64,000 bases of DNA, taken from NCBI RefSeq assembly GCF_018130785.1, contig NZ_JAFCJT010000015.1, forward strand, positions 62,001 through 126,000, in the 5' to 3' direction. A program made the translations under genes and the position numbers. Below the pieces are notes generated by a model. That model did no database searches and was not told the origin of the DNA. It saw only the letters and a list, made by a program, of their open reading frames with translations. How positions within the stretch are numbered: the first letter of the stretch is position 1; every line of letters begins with the position of its first letter. The DNA is from Bradyrhizobium liaoningense. Its GTDB lineage: Bacteria > Pseudomonadota > Alphaproteobacteria > Rhizobiales > Xanthobacteraceae. Below, piece after piece: positions 36,514-45,627 of the stretch.

Positions 36514-36646
36514 CTCTGGGCAAAAGCATCCGGCGGGAATCGGGTTTGGCCGATCGAATTAACTGTACCGAAAGAGCTCGACTCTCATGGTTATCGCGTC
36601 AAGCACAGCGCCGAACGGCGATCACACCCCAGACGGAGTTTAGTTC

Positions 36647-36811
36647 ATGAAGAACCTGATTGCGCGTTTCGCGAAGGATGAATCCGGCGCCACCGCCATC
36701 GAATACGGCCTGATTGCCGCCGGCATCGCGCTGGCCATCATCACCGTCGTCAACAACCTCGGCAGCTCGCTGAACACCAAGTTCGGCTCGATCAGCACCT
36801 CGCTGAAGTAA
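36647..36811 (+). CDS. pilA: Flp/Fap type IVb pilin
   Basis: A 54-residue major pilin: a short basic leader MKNLIARFAKDESG, then the processed pilin starting ATAIEYGLIAAGIALAIITV with the Flp motif (Glu at +5 followed by Tyr). CpaA is expected to cleave after Gly14. GGAG (36635-36638) lies 8 bases before the ATG. A terminator at 36831-36862 isolates the gene so that it can be expressed strongly. The pilin is polymerised by the CpaF-TadB-TadC machine encoded downstream. Confidence 0.95.
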   Translation: MKNLIARFAKDESGATAIEYGLIAAGIALAIITVVNNLGSSLNTKFGSISTSLK

Positions 36812-36830
36812 GCGACCGACCAACGACGGC

Positions 36831-36862
36831 AAAAGCCCCGGACCTCCGGGGCCTTTGTTTTT
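36831..36862 (+). terminator. Rho-independent terminator after pilin gene
   Basis: Stem GCCCCGGA/TCCGGGGC (36835-36842 with 36845-36852), a 2-base loop, then T-rich sequence to 36862. Confidence 0.85.
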
Positions 36863-36866
36863 CCGA

Positions 36867-37028
36867 ATGCGGCGAGTTCCAGTGGCGTTGCGCGAGTACA
36901 GAACCGATGCTGCGGTTGCGGCGAGCGAGGCGGAGGCGGCCTGGACCTCTTCGCCGGCGTACTGGGTTTGCCTGGCGCTGCTGCTCGCGATGGCCGTCCT
37001 CGCCGCGCGCATTGTCAGCATCTGGTGA
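36867..37028 (+). CDS. Possible small membrane protein after pilin
   Basis: An open frame of 53 residues with one hydrophobic helix near the C-terminus (WVCLALLLAMAVLAARIV) and an Ala/Glu-rich N-terminus. It begins right after the pilin terminator's T-run and has no recognisable ribosome-binding site, so expression is doubtful. The helix and its position between pilA and cpaA make it worth listing. I do not recognise a family. Confidence 0.35.
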   Translation: MRRVPVALREYRTDAAVAASEAEAAWTSSPAYWVCLALLLAMAVLAARIVSIW

Positions 37029-37148
37029 ATGCGCCTCCGGCGATTCCTGCTCTCAGGGGCGGCCGCCGTTTTCGGTTTGTTTAGCACTGCCGGCTAGCAT
37101 GCGGCGACGCTTCGATCCCGCGATGAACCCAGGCTCAAGACGCCGCCC

Positions 37149-37673
37149 ATGATCCTCGACCTTGCGCGCCTTCTGCTCTTCCCGGCCCTGATGGCCTTCG
37201 CCGCCGCGAGCGACCTCTTCACGATGACCATCTCGAACCGCGTGTCGCTGGCGCTGATCGCCGGCTTCTTCGTGCTCGCTTTCGCCGGTGGCATGGCGCC
37301 TTACGAGATGCTCAGCCATGTCGGCGCCGGCGCTCTGCTCCTCGTCGTGGCCTTCACCTGCTTTGCGATGGGCTGGATGGGCGGCGGCGACGCCAAGGTC
37401 GCGGCTTCGGTCGCGCTTTGGTTCGGCTTCGGGCCATTGATGGATTTCCTGCTCTACGCCTCGCTGTTCGGCGGAGCGCTGACGCTGCTCCTGCTCCAGT
37501 TCCGGCAATGGCCATTGCCCTACGGGCTGGCGGGCCAGGCCTGGCTGGCACGGCTGCACGACAAGGAGAGCGGTATTCCTTACGGCATCGCGCTCACCCT
37601 TGGCGCGCTGATGGTCTACCCGGAGACCGAGTGGGTGAAGGCAATCGACCTCGCTCACCTCGCGCTGCGCTGA
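37149..37673 (+). CDS. cpaA: Prepilin peptidase CpaA (A24 family)
   Basis: A 174-residue polytopic membrane aspartic protease that removes the leader of the Flp pilin and TadE-type pseudopilins. The two catalytic Asp motifs are visible: AASDLFTMTISN near residue 21 and the GxGD-type MGGGDAKVAASV near residue 80. The length suits the short CpaA/TadV enzymes that lack the methyltransferase domain. Confidence 0.92.
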   Translation: MILDLARLLLFPALMAFAAASDLFTMTISNRVSLALIAGFFVLAFAGGMAPYEMLSHVGAGALLLVVAFTCFAMGWMGGGDAKVAASVALWFGFGPLMDFLLYASLFGGALTLLLLQFRQWPLPYGLAGQAWLARLHDKESGIPYGIALTLGALMVYPETEWVKAIDLAHLALR

Positions 37674-37718
37674 ACGCACCGGGTAAACCCGGCGTTAAGG
37701 CGATTTAGATACGCCTCA

Positions 37719-37733
37719 TTAACCATGCTTTGA
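37719..37733 (+). promoter_or_regulatory. CtrA-like motif upstream of cpaB
   Basis: TTAACCATGCTTTGA contains the 8-base half-site TTAACCAT and reads TTAA-N7-TTGA. It lies 68 bases before the cpaB ATG and would control the long cpaBCDEF-tadBC operon. Confidence 0.4.
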
Positions 37734-37800
37734 CGAATAGCTGGTCAACTGCCGATTACGGCGGCGGCAGCGTCGCGGCGTTTTGTGGAAAGTGAAGCGT

Positions 37801-38598
37801 ATGAATAGGGCACGCATAGTCGTCCTGACGGTCGCCATCTGCGCCGGCGGTGTCGCCGCGTACCTGGCGAGCGGCTCGGACTCTGCGCCGCCTCCAGCGG
37901 CTCCCGTCGCGCAGCTTCCAACCGTCGACGTCCTGGTGGCCAAGAACGACATCGGCCTCGGCCAGACCGTGAAGCCGGAAGACGTGCAATGGCAAACCTG
38001 GCCTGCCGCAACCGCCAGCACCACCTTCATTCGCCGCAACGAGCGTCCGGAGGGCGCGACCCAGGTCACCGGCTCGATCGCGCGCGCCCCCTTCATCCAG
38101 GGTGAGCCGATCCGGGACCAGAAGCTGGTCAAGGCCGAGGGCTCCGGCTTCATGGCGGCGATCCTGCCGACCGGCATGCGCGCGATCTCGACCGAAATCT
38201 CGCCGGAGACCGGCGCGGGCGGCTTCATCCTGCCCAACGACCGCGTCGACGTGCTTCTGACGCGCCGCCTCAAGAACCCCGACCAGAGCAACGGCGCCCA
38301 GGACATCGTCACGTCCGAGATCATCCTGGCCAATGTTCGCGTATTGGCGATCGACCAGGCGCCGAAGGAGAAGGACGGCCAGAACGCCGTGGTCGGCAAG
38401 ACCGTCACCCTCGAGCTCAATCCCACGCAGACGGCGACGCTCTCGGCGGCCCGGCAGAGCGGCACGCTGTCGCTGGCGCTGCGCAGCATCGTCGACGTCA
38501 AGATGAGCGAGATCACGCTCGATGATTCCGCGCAGAAGCGCGATGGCGTTTCGATCATTCGCTACGGTATCCCAAGCGCGACGGCGAAGGCACGATGA
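37801..38598 (+). CDS. cpaB: Flp pilus assembly protein CpaB/RcpC
   Basis: A 265-residue protein anchored by an N-terminal helix (RARIVVLTVAICAGGVAAYL). A SAF domain follows (VDVLVAKNDIGLGQTVKPED), then the RcpC/CpaB domain (GFMAAILPTGMRAISTEISP, FILPNDRVDVLLTRR). CpaB is a periplasmic partner of the CpaC secretin. ATG 37801 (MNRARIV) is preferred to an upstream in-frame start. The gene ends in a 4-base overlap with cpaC. Confidence 0.93.
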   Translation: MNRARIVVLTVAICAGGVAAYLASGSDSAPPPAAPVAQLPTVDVLVAKNDIGLGQTVKPEDVQWQTWPAATASTTFIRRNERPEGATQVTGSIARAPFIQGEPIRDQKLVKAEGSGFMAAILPTGMRAISTEISPETGAGGFILPNDRVDVLLTRRLKNPDQSNGAQDIVTSEIILANVRVLAIDQAPKEKDGQNAVVGKTVTLELNPTQTATLSAARQSGTLSLALRSIVDVKMSEITLDDSAQKRDGVSIIRYGIPSATAKAR

Positions 38599-40085
38599 GG
38601 ACTGTCGATATGAAATGCAGGGCAGATTTGACGACGATGCGAACCTCCGCGTTCCGCGCCCTGTCGTTTTCGGCCGCCTTTGCGCTGACGCTCAACCCGC
38701 TGCTCACCCCGGTGATCGCCGCCGACTACCGCCCGGTGGCGCAGGTCGCGGCCGACGGTCAGATGAACGCGCGCTTCCTCTCGCTCGGCATCGGCAAGTC
38801 GATCGTGATCGACCTGCCGCGCGACATCAAGGACGTGCTGGTCGCCGATCCCAAGATCGCAAACGCGGTGGTGCGCTCGGCTCAGCGCGCCTACATCATC
38901 GGCGCCGCGATCGGACAGACCAACATCGTGTTCTTCGATTCCGCCGGTCAGCAGATCGCGGCCTATGACATCGCGGTCAAGCGCGACCTCAACGGCGTGC
39001 GGGCCGCGCTGAAGCAGCTCCTGCCCAATTCCGACATCCAGATCGACGGGCTCGGCGACGGCGTCGTCCTGACCGGCTCCGCCGCGAATCCGCTGGAAGC
39101 GCAGCAGGCCAACGATCTCGCCGCGCGCCTTGCCGGCGGCGCCGACAAGGTTGTGAACTCGATCATCGTCCGCGGCCGCGACCAGGTCATGCTGAAGGTG
39201 ACGGTCGCCGAAGTCGCGCGCACCATCGTCAAGCAGCTTGGCATCGATCTTACCGCGAACCTGAACTACGGCACCTCGGTGGTGAGCTTTACCAACTCCA
39301 ACCCGTTCACGGCGCTTGGCCGCAATCTCGTGGATGGCAACAACCTGACCACGAAATTCGGCTCGACGCCGTCGGTGCAGGCGACCCTGCGCGCGATGGA
39401 GACCGCGGGCGTGATCCGGACGCTGGCCGAGCCGAACCTGACCGCGATCTCCGGTGAGTCCGCGACCTTCATCGCCGGCGGCGAATTCCCGGTGCCGGCG
39501 GGCTATGCGTGCGATCCCACCACGCATGTCTGTACCACCCAGATCAGCTTCAAGAAGTTCGGCATCTCGCTCAACTTTACCCCCGTGGTGCTGAGCGAGG
39601 GCAAGATCAGTCTGCGCGTGATGACCGAGGTCTCGGAACTGTCGAACGAAAATGCGATCACGCTGTCGCAGGCTGTAACCTCGAACTCGGTCAACTCGCT
39701 GACGGTGCCCTCGATCAAGACCCGCCGCGCCGAGACCTCGCTGGAAATTCCCTCCGGCGGCGCGATGGCAATGGCCGGCCTGATCCAGCAGCAGACCAAG
39801 CAGGCGGTCAGCGGATTGCCGGGGCTGATGCAGCTCCCGGTGCTCGGCACGCTGTTTCGCAGCCGCGACTTCGTCAACAACGCGACCGAGCTGGTCGTGA
39901 TCGTGACACCTTATGTCGTTCGCGCGACGGCGCCAAAGGACCTGTCGCGGCCGGATGACGGCTTCGCCGCGCCCGCGGATCCGCAGGCCGAGCTGCTCGG
40001 CAATATCAACCGCATCTACGGCGTGCCCGGCCGGACCGAACCGGCCAAGAACTACCGCGGCACCTACGGCTTCATTACCGACTGA
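38595..40085 (+). CDS. cpaC: Flp pilus outer-membrane secretin CpaC/RcpA
   Basis: A 496-residue secretin forming the outer-membrane channel for the pilus. It has a signal peptide (cleavage near TPVIAA|DY), a pilus N-domain (SLGIGKSIVIDLPRDIKDVL), a BON-like domain (~110-180), and a secretin domain with IAGGEFPVPAG, ISLNFTPVVLSEGKISLRV and the terminal SGLPGLMQLPVLGTLFRSRD. The start overlaps cpaB (ATGA at 38595-38598); ATG 38610 is an alternative. Confidence 0.93.
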   Translation: MRTVDMKCRADLTTMRTSAFRALSFSAAFALTLNPLLTPVIAADYRPVAQVAADGQMNARFLSLGIGKSIVIDLPRDIKDVLVADPKIANAVVRSAQRAYIIGAAIGQTNIVFFDSAGQQIAAYDIAVKRDLNGVRAALKQLLPNSDIQIDGLGDGVVLTGSAANPLEAQQANDLAARLAGGADKVVNSIIVRGRDQVMLKVTVAEVARTIVKQLGIDLTANLNYGTSVVSFTNSNPFTALGRNLVDGNNLTTKFGSTPSVQATLRAMETAGVIRTLAEPNLTAISGESATFIAGGEFPVPAGYACDPTTHVCTTQISFKKFGISLNFTPVVLSEGKISLRVMTEVSELSNENAITLSQAVTSNSVNSLTVPSIKTRRAETSLEIPSGGAMAMAGLIQQQTKQAVSGLPGLMQLPVLGTLFRSRDFVNNATELVVIVTPYVVRATAPKDLSRPDDGFAAPADPQAELLGNINRIYGVPGRTEPAKNYRGTYGFITD

Positions 40086-40105
40086 GGCGGAACGGGGACT
40101 TCACG

Positions 40106-40840
40106 ATGATCACAAGACCACCCCAGATTCGCAAACGCGCCATCCGTCTCGGTGGCGCGCTCGTCGGCATGGCGCTCGCCCTCGGCGGCTGCCAGCACGA
40201 CCAAGAGGTCACGGCCTCCATCCCCGACGATTACAAGCAGCGCCATCCGATCGCGATCGAGGAGCAGAACCGCTCGATCGTCGTCTTCGTCGGCCACGCC
40301 CGCGGCGGATTGACGGCCACCCAGCGCGCCGACGTGATGGGCGTCGCCTCGGCCTGGCTGCACGAAGGCACCGGCGCCATCCGTATCGACGTGCCATCCG
40401 GCACGCCCAACGCGCGTCCGGTCGCGGACACGATGCGGGAGATCCAGGCGATGCTGGCGGGTGCGGGCGTTCCGCCGCGCGGCGTCAACATTCGCCCCTA
40501 CCAGCCGGAAGACAGGCGCTTCCTGCCGCCGATCCGGCTCACCTATTCCAAGATCGCCGCGGTCGCGGGTCCCTGTGGCCTGTGGCCCGAGGACATCGGC
40601 CCTTCGATCAAGAACAAGAGCTGGTTCGAGAACAAGGACTATTACAATTACGGCTGCGCCTATCAGCGCAACATGGCGGCGATGATCGCCAATCCGTCGG
40701 ACCTCGAGCAGCCGCGGACTGAAACGCCGTCCTATACGGCGCGTCGCACCACGGCCCTCGAGAAGTATCGCAAGGGAACTTCGACGGCGACCTCCTATCC
40801 TGAAGCCGACAAGGCCAAACTCAGCGACACCGGCAAATGA
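40106..40840 (+). CDS. cpaD: Pilus assembly lipoprotein CpaD
   Basis: A 244-residue CpaD-family lipoprotein. The signal ends in a lipobox, MALALGGC, with Cys near residue 29. The body contains HPIAIEEQNRSIVVFVGHAR and the Cys-containing KDYYNYGCAYQRNMAAMIAN, NPSDLEQPR, all typical of CpaD. It is thought to stabilise the secretin. The stop overlaps the cpaE start by 4 bases. Confidence 0.92.
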   Translation: MITRPPQIRKRAIRLGGALVGMALALGGCQHDQEVTASIPDDYKQRHPIAIEEQNRSIVVFVGHARGGLTATQRADVMGVASAWLHEGTGAIRIDVPSGTPNARPVADTMREIQAMLAGAGVPPRGVNIRPYQPEDRRFLPPIRLTYSKIAAVAGPCGLWPEDIGPSIKNKSWFENKDYYNYGCAYQRNMAAMIANPSDLEQPRTETPSYTARRTTALEKYRKGTSTATSYPEADKAKLSDTGK

Positions 40841-42102
40841 TCAGCTACGCTCGCCAGACTCAAGAAGAGCAGCCCGAGGCGCCGACACCGGTCGAGGAGC
40901 ATATTGCCCCCTCGCCGCGCGTGTCGGTCCAGGCTTTCTGCGAGACCGTCGAGACCGCTGCCGCGGTGCAGTCGGCCGGCGAGGACCGTCGTCTCGGCAA
41001 AGCCCATCTGAAGATCCAGATGGGCGGCATGGCCGCCGCGATCGAAGCCTACCGCTCGGCGCCGACGCCGAACGTGATCGTGCTCGAGAGCGACGGCCGC
41101 AACGATCTCTTGACCGGGCTCGACCACCTCGCCACGGTCTGCGACGCCGGCACCCGCGTGGTCGTGATCGGCCGCATCAACGACGTCATGCTCTACCGCG
41201 AGCTGGTGCGCCGCGGCGTCAGCGACTACGTGCTCGCGCCGGTCGGCGCGATCGACGTCGTGCGCTCGATCTGCAACCTGTTCTCGGCGCCCGAAGCCAA
41301 GGCGGTCGGCCGCATCATCGCAGTGGTCGGCGCCAAGGGCGGCGTCGGCGCGTCCACCATCTCCCACAACGTCGCCTGGGCGATCGCGCGCGACCTCGCG
41401 ATGGACGCGGTCGTCGCCGATCTCGACCTCGCCTTCGGCACCGCCGGGCTCGACTACAACCAGGATCCGCCGCAAGGTATTGCGGATGCCGTGTTCTCGC
41501 CGGATCGCGTCGACACCGCCTTCATTGACCGCCTGCTGTCGAAATGCACCGACCATCTCAGCCTGCTGGCGGCGCCAGCGACGCTCGACCGGGTCTATGA
41601 TTTCGGCACCGACGCCTTCGATGCCGTGTTCGACACGCTGCGCTCCACCATGCCCTGCATCGTGCTCGACATTCCGCATCAATGGTCGGGCTGGACCAAG
41701 CGCGCCCTGATCGGGGCGGACGACATCCTGATCGTCGCAGCGCCTGATCTCGCCAATTTGCGCAACACCAAGAACCTTTTCGATCTGCTGAAGGCTTCGC
41801 GGCCCAACGATCGGCCTCCGCTCTACTGCCTGAACCAGGTCGGCATCCCGAAACGACCCGAAATTGCGGCCGCCGAGTTCGCCAAGGCGATCGAGAGCCA
41901 GCCGGTCGTCTCGATCCCGTTCGAACCGCAGATCTTCGGCTCGGCGGCCAACAACGGCCAGATGATCGCGGAGATATCCGCCAACCACAAGTCGATCGAG
42001 ATGTTCCTTCAGATCGCCCAGCGCCTGACCGGGCGCAGCGAGACGAAGAAGCAAAAGTCGTCCTTGCTTTCACCCCTGATTGAGAAGTTGCGGGGAAAAT
42101 AA
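40837..42102 (+). CDS. cpaE: Pilus localisation ATPase CpaE/TadZ
   Basis: A 421-residue protein. An N-terminal response-regulator-like domain (~60-140, NVIVLESDGRNDLLTGLDHL, no clear phosphorylation pocket) is followed by a ParA/MinD-type ATPase with the deviant Walker A VVGAKGGVGASTISHN, then DAVVADLDLAFGTAGLDY. In Caulobacter, CpaE places the pilus machinery at the cell pole. It overlaps cpaD (ATGA) and precedes cpaF by 21 bases. Confidence 0.93.
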   Translation: MISYARQTQEEQPEAPTPVEEHIAPSPRVSVQAFCETVETAAAVQSAGEDRRLGKAHLKIQMGGMAAAIEAYRSAPTPNVIVLESDGRNDLLTGLDHLATVCDAGTRVVVIGRINDVMLYRELVRRGVSDYVLAPVGAIDVVRSICNLFSAPEAKAVGRIIAVVGAKGGVGASTISHNVAWAIARDLAMDAVVADLDLAFGTAGLDYNQDPPQGIADAVFSPDRVDTAFIDRLLSKCTDHLSLLAAPATLDRVYDFGTDAFDAVFDTLRSTMPCIVLDIPHQWSGWTKRALIGADDILIVAAPDLANLRNTKNLFDLLKASRPNDRPPLYCLNQVGIPKRPEIAAAEFAKAIESQPVVSIPFEPQIFGSAANNGQMIAEISANHKSIEMFLQIAQRLTGRSETKKQKSSLLSPLIEKLRGK

Positions 42103-42123
42103 GCCGCCGCATGGAGTTGTTAA

Positions 42124-43587
42124 GTGTTCGGTAAGCGTAGCGGAACAGACACCGATACTCGGGCTCCCAAGCCCGGCGCCGTGTCGCCAGAGCCTGCCCC
42201 GGCTTCGGCGCCCGCGGTGTCGCGCGCGCCGCCTCCGCCGGCCGTCGCCTCGCCGCCGCTTGCCCCCGCCCGGCCCGCGCCAGCCATAGAATCCCGCCGC
42301 TCGGACAATTACTACGAGGTCAAGGCGACGATCTTCGGTGCGCTGATCGAGGCCATCGACCTCGCCCAGCTCGCCAAGCTCGACTCCGAGTCCGCGCGCG
42401 AGGAAATCCGCGACATCGTCAACGAGATCATCGCGATCAAGAACATCGTGATGTCGATCGCCGAGCAGGAAGAGCTGCTCGACGATATCTGCAACGACGT
42501 CCTCGGCTACGGCCCGCTGGAGCCCCTGTTGTCGCGCGATGACATCGCCGACATCATGGTCAACGGCGCCAACACCGTCTACATCGAAGTCGCCGGCAAG
42601 ATCCAGCGTACCGGCATCCGTTTCCGCGACAACCAGCAGCTCCTCAACATCTGCCAGCGCATCGTCAGCCAGGTCGGCCGGCGCGTCGACGAATCCTCGC
42701 CGATCTGCGACGCGCGCCTCGCCGACGGCTCCCGCGTCAATGCCATCGTGCCGCCGCTGTCGATCGACGGGCCCACGCTCACCATCCGCAAGTTCAAGAA
42801 GGACAAGCTGACGCTGGATCAGCTGGTCAAGTTCGGCGCGATCTCGCCGGAGGGCGCGGAAATCCTCCAGATCATCGGCCGCGTCCGCTGCAACGTGCTG
42901 ATCTCCGGCGGTACCGGCTCGGGCAAGACCACGCTGCTCAACTGCCTGACCAACTACATCGAGCACGACGAGCGCGTCATCACCTGCGAGGACGCGGCCG
43001 AGCTCCAGCTCCAGCAGCCGCACGTGGTGCGTCTCGAAACCCGTCCGCCCAACATCGAAGGCGAAGGCCAGGTCACCATGCGCGAATTGGTGCGCAACTG
43101 CCTGCGTATGCGCCCCGAACGCATCATCGTCGGCGAGGTCCGCGGACCCGAGGCGTTCGACCTGCTCCAGGCCATGAACACCGGCCACGACGGCTCGATG
43201 GGCACGCTGCACGCCAACAATCCGCGCGAAGCACTGTCACGCTGCGAATCCATGATCACGATGGGCGGCTTCTCACTGCCCTCGCGCACCATCCGCGAGA
43301 TGATCTGCGCATCGATCGACGTCATCGTCCAGGCCGCGCGCCTGCGCGACGGCTCTCGCCGCATCACGCACATCACCGAGGTGATGGGCATGGAAGGCGA
43401 CACCATCATCACCCAGGACATCTTCCTCTACGACATGGTCGGCGAGGACGCCAACGGCAAGATCATCGGCCGGCACCGCTCGACCGGTATCGGTCGCCCG
43501 AAATTCTGGGAGCGCGCGCGCTATTACGGCGACGAGAAGCGCCTTGCCGCTGCGCTCGATGCGGCGGAAGTCGCGCCGAAGACATGA
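42124..43587 (+). CDS. cpaF: Pilus assembly/secretion ATPase CpaF/TadA
   Basis: A 487-residue VirB11/GspE-type ATPase that drives pilus extension and retraction. The N-terminal ~60 residues are Pro/Ala-rich and disordered. The core shows GGTGSGKTTLLNCL (Walker A), the Asp box TCEDAAELQL, Walker B RIIVGEVRGPEAFDLLQAMN, and the His box GSMGTLHANNPREAL. The start is GTG 42124, with GGAG 7 bases upstream. Confidence 0.95.
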   Translation: MFGKRSGTDTDTRAPKPGAVSPEPAPASAPAVSRAPPPPAVASPPLAPARPAPAIESRRSDNYYEVKATIFGALIEAIDLAQLAKLDSESAREEIRDIVNEIIAIKNIVMSIAEQEELLDDICNDVLGYGPLEPLLSRDDIADIMVNGANTVYIEVAGKIQRTGIRFRDNQQLLNICQRIVSQVGRRVDESSPICDARLADGSRVNAIVPPLSIDGPTLTIRKFKKDKLTLDQLVKFGAISPEGAEILQIIGRVRCNVLISGGTGSGKTTLLNCLTNYIEHDERVITCEDAAELQLQQPHVVRLETRPPNIEGEGQVTMRELVRNCLRMRPERIIVGEVRGPEAFDLLQAMNTGHDGSMGTLHANNPREALSRCESMITMGGFSLPSRTIREMICASIDVIVQAARLRDGSRRITHITEVMGMEGDTIITQDIFLYDMVGEDANGKIIGRHRSTGIGRPKFWERARYYGDEKRLAAALDAAEVAPKT

Positions 43588-43603
43588 GCAGATCGGCGCA
43601 GCC

Positions 43604-44581
43604 ATGAACATGCAAGTCCTCGCCCTCGCCTTCCTCGCCACTGCCGCCGTCGGCGGTATCGCCTGGGTGTTCCTTTATCCGCTCCTGTCCGGAGAACGGA
43701 AGGCGGAAAGCCGCCGCGCCTCGGTCGCGCGCGCCGAAGCGCCGGCGGCCAAGCAGACCGAGAAGAGCCAGCGGTCGCGCCGCGAGCAGGTCGAGACGTC
43801 GCTCAAGGATCTCGAGGCGCGGCGCCAGCAGGAGAAGAGCGTTCCGCTCGGTGTTCGCCTGTCGCAGGCAGGACTCGACTGGACGACACAGAAATTCTGG
43901 ATCGTGTCCGCCGTTGTGGCGGGAGTGCTGTTCGCTGTCGCCCTGTTCGTCGGCGGCGGCATGCTTGGCGCCGCCGGTCTTGCCTTTGCCGGCGGCTTCG
44001 GCCTGCCACGCTGGGCGCTGAGCTTCCTGAAGAAGCGACGCGAAAGCAAGTTCCTGGCGGCGCTGCCCGATGCGGTCGACGTCATCGTGCGCGGCATCAA
44101 GGCGGGCCTGCCGCTGTTCGAGTCGATCAAGGTGGTCGCCGCCGACTCGCCTGAGCCGCTGCGCAGCGAGTTCCTGGCCATCATCGAGACGCAGGCGATC
44201 GGCATGCCGCTCGGCGAGGCCTGCTCGCGTCTCTACGAACGCATGCCGCTGCCGGAAGCCAACTTCTTCGGCATCGTCATCTCGATCCAGCAAAAATCCG
44301 GCGGCAACCTCTCCGAAGCGCTCGGCAACCTCTCCAAGGTGCTGCGCGACCGCAAGAAGATGAAGGAAAAGATCCAGGCGATGTCGATGGAAGCCAAGGC
44401 CTCGGCCGGCATCATCGGTTCGCTGCCGCCGATCGTGATGTTCCTCGTCTATCTCACGACGCCGCACTACATCTCGATTCTGTGGACCCATCCCACCGGC
44501 CAGCTCATGCTGGTCGGCTGCGTCGTCTGGATGTCGATTGGCATCATGGTGATGAAGAAGATGATCAACTTCGATTTCTGA
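43604..44581 (+). CDS. tadB: Flp pilus inner-membrane platform protein TadB
   Basis: A 325-residue GspF-type platform protein. It has an N-terminal helix, a charged linker (KQTEKSQRSRREQVETSLKD), central helices and the T2SSF domain (LPDAVDVIVRGIKAGLPLFE, QQKSGGNLSEALGNLSKVLR), with C-terminal helices ending MMVMKKMINFDF-like. I start at ATG 43604 (MNMQVLALAF), 16 bases after the cpaF stop; an upstream in-frame start inside cpaF is unlikely. Confidence 0.93.
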   Translation: MNMQVLALAFLATAAVGGIAWVFLYPLLSGERKAESRRASVARAEAPAAKQTEKSQRSRREQVETSLKDLEARRQQEKSVPLGVRLSQAGLDWTTQKFWIVSAVVAGVLFAVALFVGGGMLGAAGLAFAGGFGLPRWALSFLKKRRESKFLAALPDAVDVIVRGIKAGLPLFESIKVVAADSPEPLRSEFLAIIETQAIGMPLGEACSRLYERMPLPEANFFGIVISIQQKSGGNLSEALGNLSKVLRDRKKMKEKIQAMSMEAKASAGIIGSLPPIVMFLVYLTTPHYISILWTHPTGQLMLVGCVVWMSIGIMVMKKMINFDF

Positions 44582-44590
44582 CGGTGCCGT

Positions 44591-45565
44591 ATGGTCGAAT
44601 TTCTCGTTTCGAAACTGCATGACGTCCGCTTCATGACCATGCTGCTGGCGGCCATCGCCGCCAGCGCCACCGTCTATACGCTGGTGATGCCGCTTTTCGC
44701 CGGCGAAGGCCTCTCCAAGCGCATGAAGGCGGTGGCGAGCGAGCGCGAGCGTATTCGCCAGCGCGAGCGCGACCGCCTCAACAAGAGCGAGAAGGTCTCG
44801 CTGCGCCAAACGCCGAAGCAGGTCGTCTCCCGGGTCGTCGAGGACTTCAACCTCACCAAATGGCTCGCGCAGGAAGCCGCGCGCGACAAGCTCATCATGG
44901 CGGGCTATCGCGGCCAGGCGCCCTACGTCACCTTCCTCTTCGCCCGCATGGTGGCGCCGCTCGCGCTGTTCGTCGGCTCGATCATCTACGTGTTCCTGAT
45001 CGCGCATATGCAGCAGTCGATGCCGATCAAGATCGGCATCTGCATCGGCGCGGCCTATCTCGGCCTTCAGGCGCCGATGCTGTTCCTCAAGAATGCGATT
45101 TCCAAGCGCCAGCTCTCGATCAAGCGCGCCTTCCCCGATGCGCTCGACCTGCTCCTGATCTGCATCGAATCCGGCATGTCGGTCGAAATGGCGTTCCGGA
45201 AAGTCGCCACCGAAATCGTGGGCCAGTCGATCGCGCTGTCTGAGGAGTTCACCCTGACCACGGCCGAGCTGTCCTATCTGCAGGATCGCAAGGTCGCCTA
45301 TGAGAACCTGGCCCGGCGCACCGGGCTCGAGGGCGTCAAATCCGTGTGTCTCGCGCTTCAGCAGGCGGAGCGATACGGCACCCCGCTCGGGCATTCCTTG
45401 CGCGTCATGGCGCAGGAAAACCGCGACATGCGCATGAACGAGGCCGAGAAGAAGGCCGCCGCGCTGCCGCCGAAGCTGACGGTGCCGATGATCCTGTTCT
45501 TCCTGCCGGTGCTGTTCGTCGTCATTCTCGGACCGACCGGCATCAAGATCACCGAGCTGCACTGA
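44591..45565 (+). CDS. tadC: Flp pilus inner-membrane platform protein TadC
   Basis: A 324-residue second platform protein. It has an N-terminal helix, a basic linker rich in Arg/Glu (SERERIRQRERDRLNKSEKV), then the T2SSF domain (FPDALDLLLICIESGMSVEM) and LALQQAERYGTPLGHSLRVM, plus a terminal helix (PMILFFLPVLFVVILGP). It starts 9 bases after tadB and closes the cpaBCDEF-tadBC operon. Confidence 0.93.
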   Translation: MVEFLVSKLHDVRFMTMLLAAIAASATVYTLVMPLFAGEGLSKRMKAVASERERIRQRERDRLNKSEKVSLRQTPKQVVSRVVEDFNLTKWLAQEAARDKLIMAGYRGQAPYVTFLFARMVAPLALFVGSIIYVFLIAHMQQSMPIKIGICIGAAYLGLQAPMLFLKNAISKRQLSIKRAFPDALDLLLICIESGMSVEMAFRKVATEIVGQSIALSEEFTLTTAELSYLQDRKVAYENLARRTGLEGVKSVCLALQQAERYGTPLGHSLRVMAQENRDMRMNEAEKKAAALPPKLTVPMILFFLPVLFVVILGPTGIKITELH

Positions 45566-45574
45566 CGTTAGGAC

Positions 45575-45594
45575 GCGGACCGCGCGCGGTCCGC
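45575..45594. terminator. Palindromic hairpin between convergent tadC and tadD
   Basis: A 20-bp fully self-complementary GC-rich sequence just after the tadC stop and before the tadD stop. There is no T-run, so it is at best a weak bidirectional terminator. Confidence 0.45.
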
Positions 45595-45627
45595 CGGCAG
45601 CTTCAGGATTGTCTAATCAGGTTCTGA

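Noticed and set aside
43463..45562. A 699-residue open frame on the minus strand, opposite cpaF, tadB and tadC
   Set aside because: It is the complement of three well-supported pilus genes, has Arg/Asp/His-rich low-complexity sequence, and matches no family. High GC content produces such long antisense frames.
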